Origin: Vulcanimicrobiota bacterium
Lineage (GTDB): Bacteria; Vulcanimicrobiota; Vulcanimicrobiia; Vulcanimicrobiales; Vulcanimicrobiaceae
Length of the DNA: 8,924 nucleotides
Assembly: GCA_003133185.1 (NCBI GenBank)
Contig: PKWF01000091.1
Span: 2,589-11,512 of the forward strand
Direction of reading: 5' to 3'
Below are positions 6,467-8,924 of this stretch, piece by piece. How positions within the stretch are numbered: the stretch's first letter is position 1; each line of letters starts with the position of its first letter. Both the position numbers and the translations under genes were made by a program. The notes under the pieces are model-generated. The model was not told the DNA's origin, ran no database searches, and was given only the letters and a program-made list of their open reading frames with translations.

Positions 6467-8866
6467 ATGTTTCGGTTTCGCACGGCGCTTGTCGCCGTCT
6501 TCTTGGCTTTGAGCTTCATCGCGCCGGCGCTCGGTGCGACGACCGGGCTCGTCCGCGGCACGGTGACCGTTGACGGCAAACCGGCGCCGGGCGCGACCGT
6601 CATTCTCCAAGGCGAGGGCTCGCGCTTTCAGACGACTGCCGACGCCAAAGGCGACTACGTTTTCCCTCAAGTGCCCTTTGGCTCGTATCGAGTGAGCGCG
6701 CGAGCGCGCGGCGCGCACGAGATCGCGGTTTTCACCGACGTTGCCAGCGGTCAAGTCGCGACGATCAACCTTGAGCTTTCGACTCAGCTCAAGCAGATCG
6801 CACAGACTACCGTAACCGCCCACGCCGGCGCCGAAGGGAATCCACCCTCGGTCAATCAGCTTACTCGCAGTACGATTCAGACCTCGCCGGTCAGCAACAG
6901 TCTCGACCGGCTGCTCGAAACGCTGCCAGGGGTCGTGCAGTTCTCTTACAACGAGCCGGTCATCAACGGCTTTCACGGCGTGAGCTACAACATCGACGGC
7001 GCGCCTTTGCCACTGGCCACGACCTCGAACTTCGCCGAAATCATCGACCCGAAGGTTATCAACTCTATCGAGGTATTGACCGGCGCGATTCCGGCCGAGT
7101 ACGGCGGCGAGCGCATGGGCGGCGTCGTGAACATCATCAGCAATCGGCCAAGCGACATTCCCGAAGGCATTTTTGGCACGATCACGGGTGGCTTTGGAAA
7201 CCAGGCGCAGGGCCTCGGAACGCTGGATGTCGAGTCGCGTTCCGGTGCGAGCGAGTTCTTCCTGAGCGGCAATCTCGAGTCGACCGGCCGCGGCTTGGAT
7301 GCACCAACGTATACTCCGATCAACGATGCCAGCTCGAGCAACGACCAATTCTTTCGCTTCATCACGCAGCTCGCGCCGCGCGACACGCTGGCATTCGACT
7401 ATTCGAACCAGTTTTCGCAGTTCCAAATTCCGATCAACACCGATCCCAACAACCCGCTCGACCCGGTGGTGAACGCGCCCGGCACGCTCGACACGCAGCT
7501 CGAGTACGATCGCTTCTCCAATCTCAACTGGACGCAAGTTTCCAAGGATGGTAACGGCGTATTCCAAGTCATTCCGTGGTGGCGGTCGACCCGCATCGAT
7601 TACCTCGGCGACCTCCCGCTCGACGTACTTGGGGTGGAGCCGGACTTTAGCATCTGTCCGCCAACGTGCGCAAAGACCGTCAATCTCGTCGGACTAGACC
7701 AAGGGTCGTTCGCAAGCTACGTCGGCGTGCGGGCGTCCGACTTTCGGGCCACGAAAAATCACGCTTGGAAGATCGGCGTCGATCTCGATCGTGAGAGCGC
7801 CACGGCATCGCAAGAGTTCGCCTGTTTTTACGTGGACTGCGCCTCGAGCGGCGTCGTCGCCAAACCATACTATCCGGCGTTCACCATCCCGCAGGGACAG
7901 GCCGGTTCGAATATCGGCATTTACGGTGAGGACAAGTGGCAGATGACGCCGTCGGTCGTCTGGAGCTACGGCCTTCGCTACGACCATTCTACCGGTTACG
8001 TCGGCGGAGATCAGATTAGCCCACGCATCGGCGTAAATATCTGGGACGGCGGTAAGAACGTCGCGCACGTTTACTACGGAAAGTTCTACGCGGCGCCGCT
8101 GCTCGAGGACGTGCGCCAAGCCTGCGTCTTGCTGTCGGCTCAGCAAGCCTGTTCGACGACCAATCCGGTTTACGATCTAAAGCCTGAGAGCGATTCCTAC
8201 TACGAAATGGGCGTCGTGCATTCGTTTAACGCGCATTTCACCGGCTCGCTGAACGTCTTTGAGAAGAGCGTCGTCAACGTGCTCGACACGACGCAGCTGT
8301 TCAACACGCCGATCTTCGCCGTCTACAACAACGCCATCGGCATCGATCACGGTGCCGAGATTCGACTGCAAAACCAGGAGCCCGGCGGAGACCAATGGTT
8401 CCTGAGCGGCACGGTTTCGGGATCGTACGCCGCCTGCGTCTCCGGTTCGGAGTTCCTCTTTCCGCCCAATACGAATCTTCCGGGCGTTCCTTGCGTCGCG
8501 CAGCTCTCACTCGAAGACCATAGTCAGACGGTAGACGCCACCGCGGCCTATACACACCGCTTCGGGGGTGGGGCCAAGCTCTGGTTCTCCACACTGCAAG
8601 CCAACTACGGCAGCGGCTTTCCGGTCCAGTTCCAAGATGCCAACGTGAACTTGAACGGAACGCTTCCGGCGCACACGACCTTCGATTTCTCGCTCGGCCG
8701 CGAGGTTACGCCCGGCCGGCAAGGGCAGGATCAAGGCTTGGGTCTATCGCTTCAAGTCCTCAACGTGCTCAACCACCAGTACCCCATCAAGGTCTCCAAC
8801 GGCTTCAACACGACTCAGATTGCAAACGGAACGTCGCTCTTGCTCCGCGTGTCCGCGCCGTTCTAA
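6467..8866 (+). CDS. TonB-dependent outer-membrane receptor with N-terminal carboxypeptidase-regulatory-like domain
   Basis: The 799-residue protein should sit in the outer membrane and import a substrate using TonB energy. Residues 1-23 are a signal peptide (FRFRTALVAVFLALSFIAPALGA). Residues about 27-105 form a carboxypeptidase-regulatory-like beta-sandwich (LVRGTVTVDGKPAPGATV, then TTADAKGDYVFPQVPFGSYRV). The plug domain spans about 125-227, with LDRLLETLPGVV, the YNIDGAPLP strand and the VLTGAIPAEYGGERMGGVVN signature. The remainder is a beta-barrel with alternating strand patterns, including GIYGEDKWQMTPSVVWSYGL, then RYDHSTG, and a final strand ending in phenylalanine (LLLRVSAPF), as expected for BAM-dependent insertion. 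No clear TonB box was seen. All eight cysteines fall in four close pairs: 397/401, 453/458, 553/562 and 657/676. The substrate is unknown; the neighbouring membrane protein with clustered histidines hints at a metal or metal complex. Confidence 0.95.
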   Translation: MFRFRTALVAVFLALSFIAPALGATTGLVRGTVTVDGKPAPGATVILQGEGSRFQTTADAKGDYVFPQVPFGSYRVSARARGAHEIAVFTDVASGQVATINLELSTQLKQIAQTTVTAHAGAEGNPPSVNQLTRSTIQTSPVSNSLDRLLETLPGVVQFSYNEPVINGFHGVSYNIDGAPLPLATTSNFAEIIDPKVINSIEVLTGAIPAEYGGERMGGVVNIISNRPSDIPEGIFGTITGGFGNQAQGLGTLDVESRSGASEFFLSGNLESTGRGLDAPTYTPINDASSSNDQFFRFITQLAPRDTLAFDYSNQFSQFQIPINTDPNNPLDPVVNAPGTLDTQLEYDRFSNLNWTQVSKDGNGVFQVIPWWRSTRIDYLGDLPLDVLGVEPDFSICPPTCAKTVNLVGLDQGSFASYVGVRASDFRATKNHAWKIGVDLDRESATASQEFACFYVDCASSGVVAKPYYPAFTIPQGQAGSNIGIYGEDKWQMTPSVVWSYGLRYDHSTGYVGGDQISPRIGVNIWDGGKNVAHVYYGKFYAAPLLEDVRQACVLLSAQQACSTTNPVYDLKPESDSYYEMGVVHSFNAHFTGSLNVFEKSVVNVLDTTQLFNTPIFAVYNNAIGIDHGAEIRLQNQEPGGDQWFLSGTVSGSYAACVSGSEFLFPPNTNLPGVPCVAQLSLEDHSQTVDATAAYTHRFGGGAKLWFSTLQANYGSGFPVQFQDANVNLNGTLPAHTTFDFSLGREVTPGRQGQDQGLGLSLQVLNVLNHQYPIKVSNGFNTTQIANGTSLLLRVSAPF

Positions 8867-8877
8867 GGAAGGCAGCG

Positions 8878-8924
8878 GTGATTTCGTCCAGGGTAGAGGT
8901 TCCGACGCGAGGCGAGATGGGAGA
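8878..8924 (+). CDS. Probable start of a downstream gene, cut by the window edge
   Basis: Eleven bases after the receptor stop, a GTG at 8878 follows a strong Shine-Dalgarno (AAGGAAGG at 8865-8872, 5 bases upstream). It opens a frame that stays open to the edge, reading VISSRVEVPTRGEMG. The Shine-Dalgarno overlaps the receptor stop codon, which suggests the next gene of the same operon. Fifteen codons are too few to name a product. Confidence 0.5.
   Translation, partial: MISSRVEVPTRGEMG

Noticed and set aside
6404..7567. Long open frame (387 codons) on the minus strand across the TonB receptor gene
   Set aside because: It is antisense to a clear receptor with signal peptide, plug and barrel motifs. 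Its composition is the arginine- and valine-rich pattern expected of an antisense frame in GC-rich DNA, and it has no recognisable domain.

Overview
The window is GC-rich, densely packed bacterial DNA with no rRNA, tRNA, CRISPR array or insertion sequence that I can see. It holds eight complete protein-coding genes and the probable start of a ninth. The TonB-dependent receptor implies an outer membrane, so the organism is a diderm. The SpoVS and YmdB pair and the short, archaeal/Thermotoga-type adenosylhomocysteinase are unusual in Proteobacteria and are more typical of Terrabacteria-side lineages. A diderm of that kind, such as Candidatus Eremiobacterota (WPS-2), fits best. This placement is inference from gene content, not proof.

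Region 1 (39-2533, minus strand) is a two-gene methyl-cycle operon. ahcY comes first and removes S-adenosylhomocysteine; metK follows and makes S-adenosylmethionine. The two are joined by a TGATG stop-start overlap. Diverging from them is a folate one-carbon enzyme of the FchA/cyclodeaminase family (2670-3296, plus). The gap between ahcY and fchA carries a short palindromic repeat of a type I recognise as dispersed in many bacterial genomes.

Region 2 (3293-5745, minus strand) is a compact four-gene operon, transcribed as an unrecognised 183-residue protein, then YmdB-family phosphodiesterase, then SpoVS, then a PHP-domain phosphoesterase of the RNase AM/YciV type. The last three are joined by overlaps. 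Known family functions point to RNA or nucleotide turnover, possibly coupled to development or biofilm control. The PHP gene and fchA converge with overlapping stop codons.

Region 3 (5862 to the right edge, plus strand) diverges from region 2. It encodes a small, histidine-containing multi-pass membrane protein, a TonB-dependent receptor with an N-terminal carboxypeptidase-regulatory-like domain, and the beginning of another gene just after the receptor stop. This looks like an outer-membrane uptake locus of unknown substrate. The most notable points are the YmdB-SpoVS-PHP operon with its unknown leading gene, eight receptor cysteines in four close pairs, a likely non-canonical upstream start for ymdB, and the dispersed repeat. 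I found no clear evidence of a wholly new system such as a defence island.
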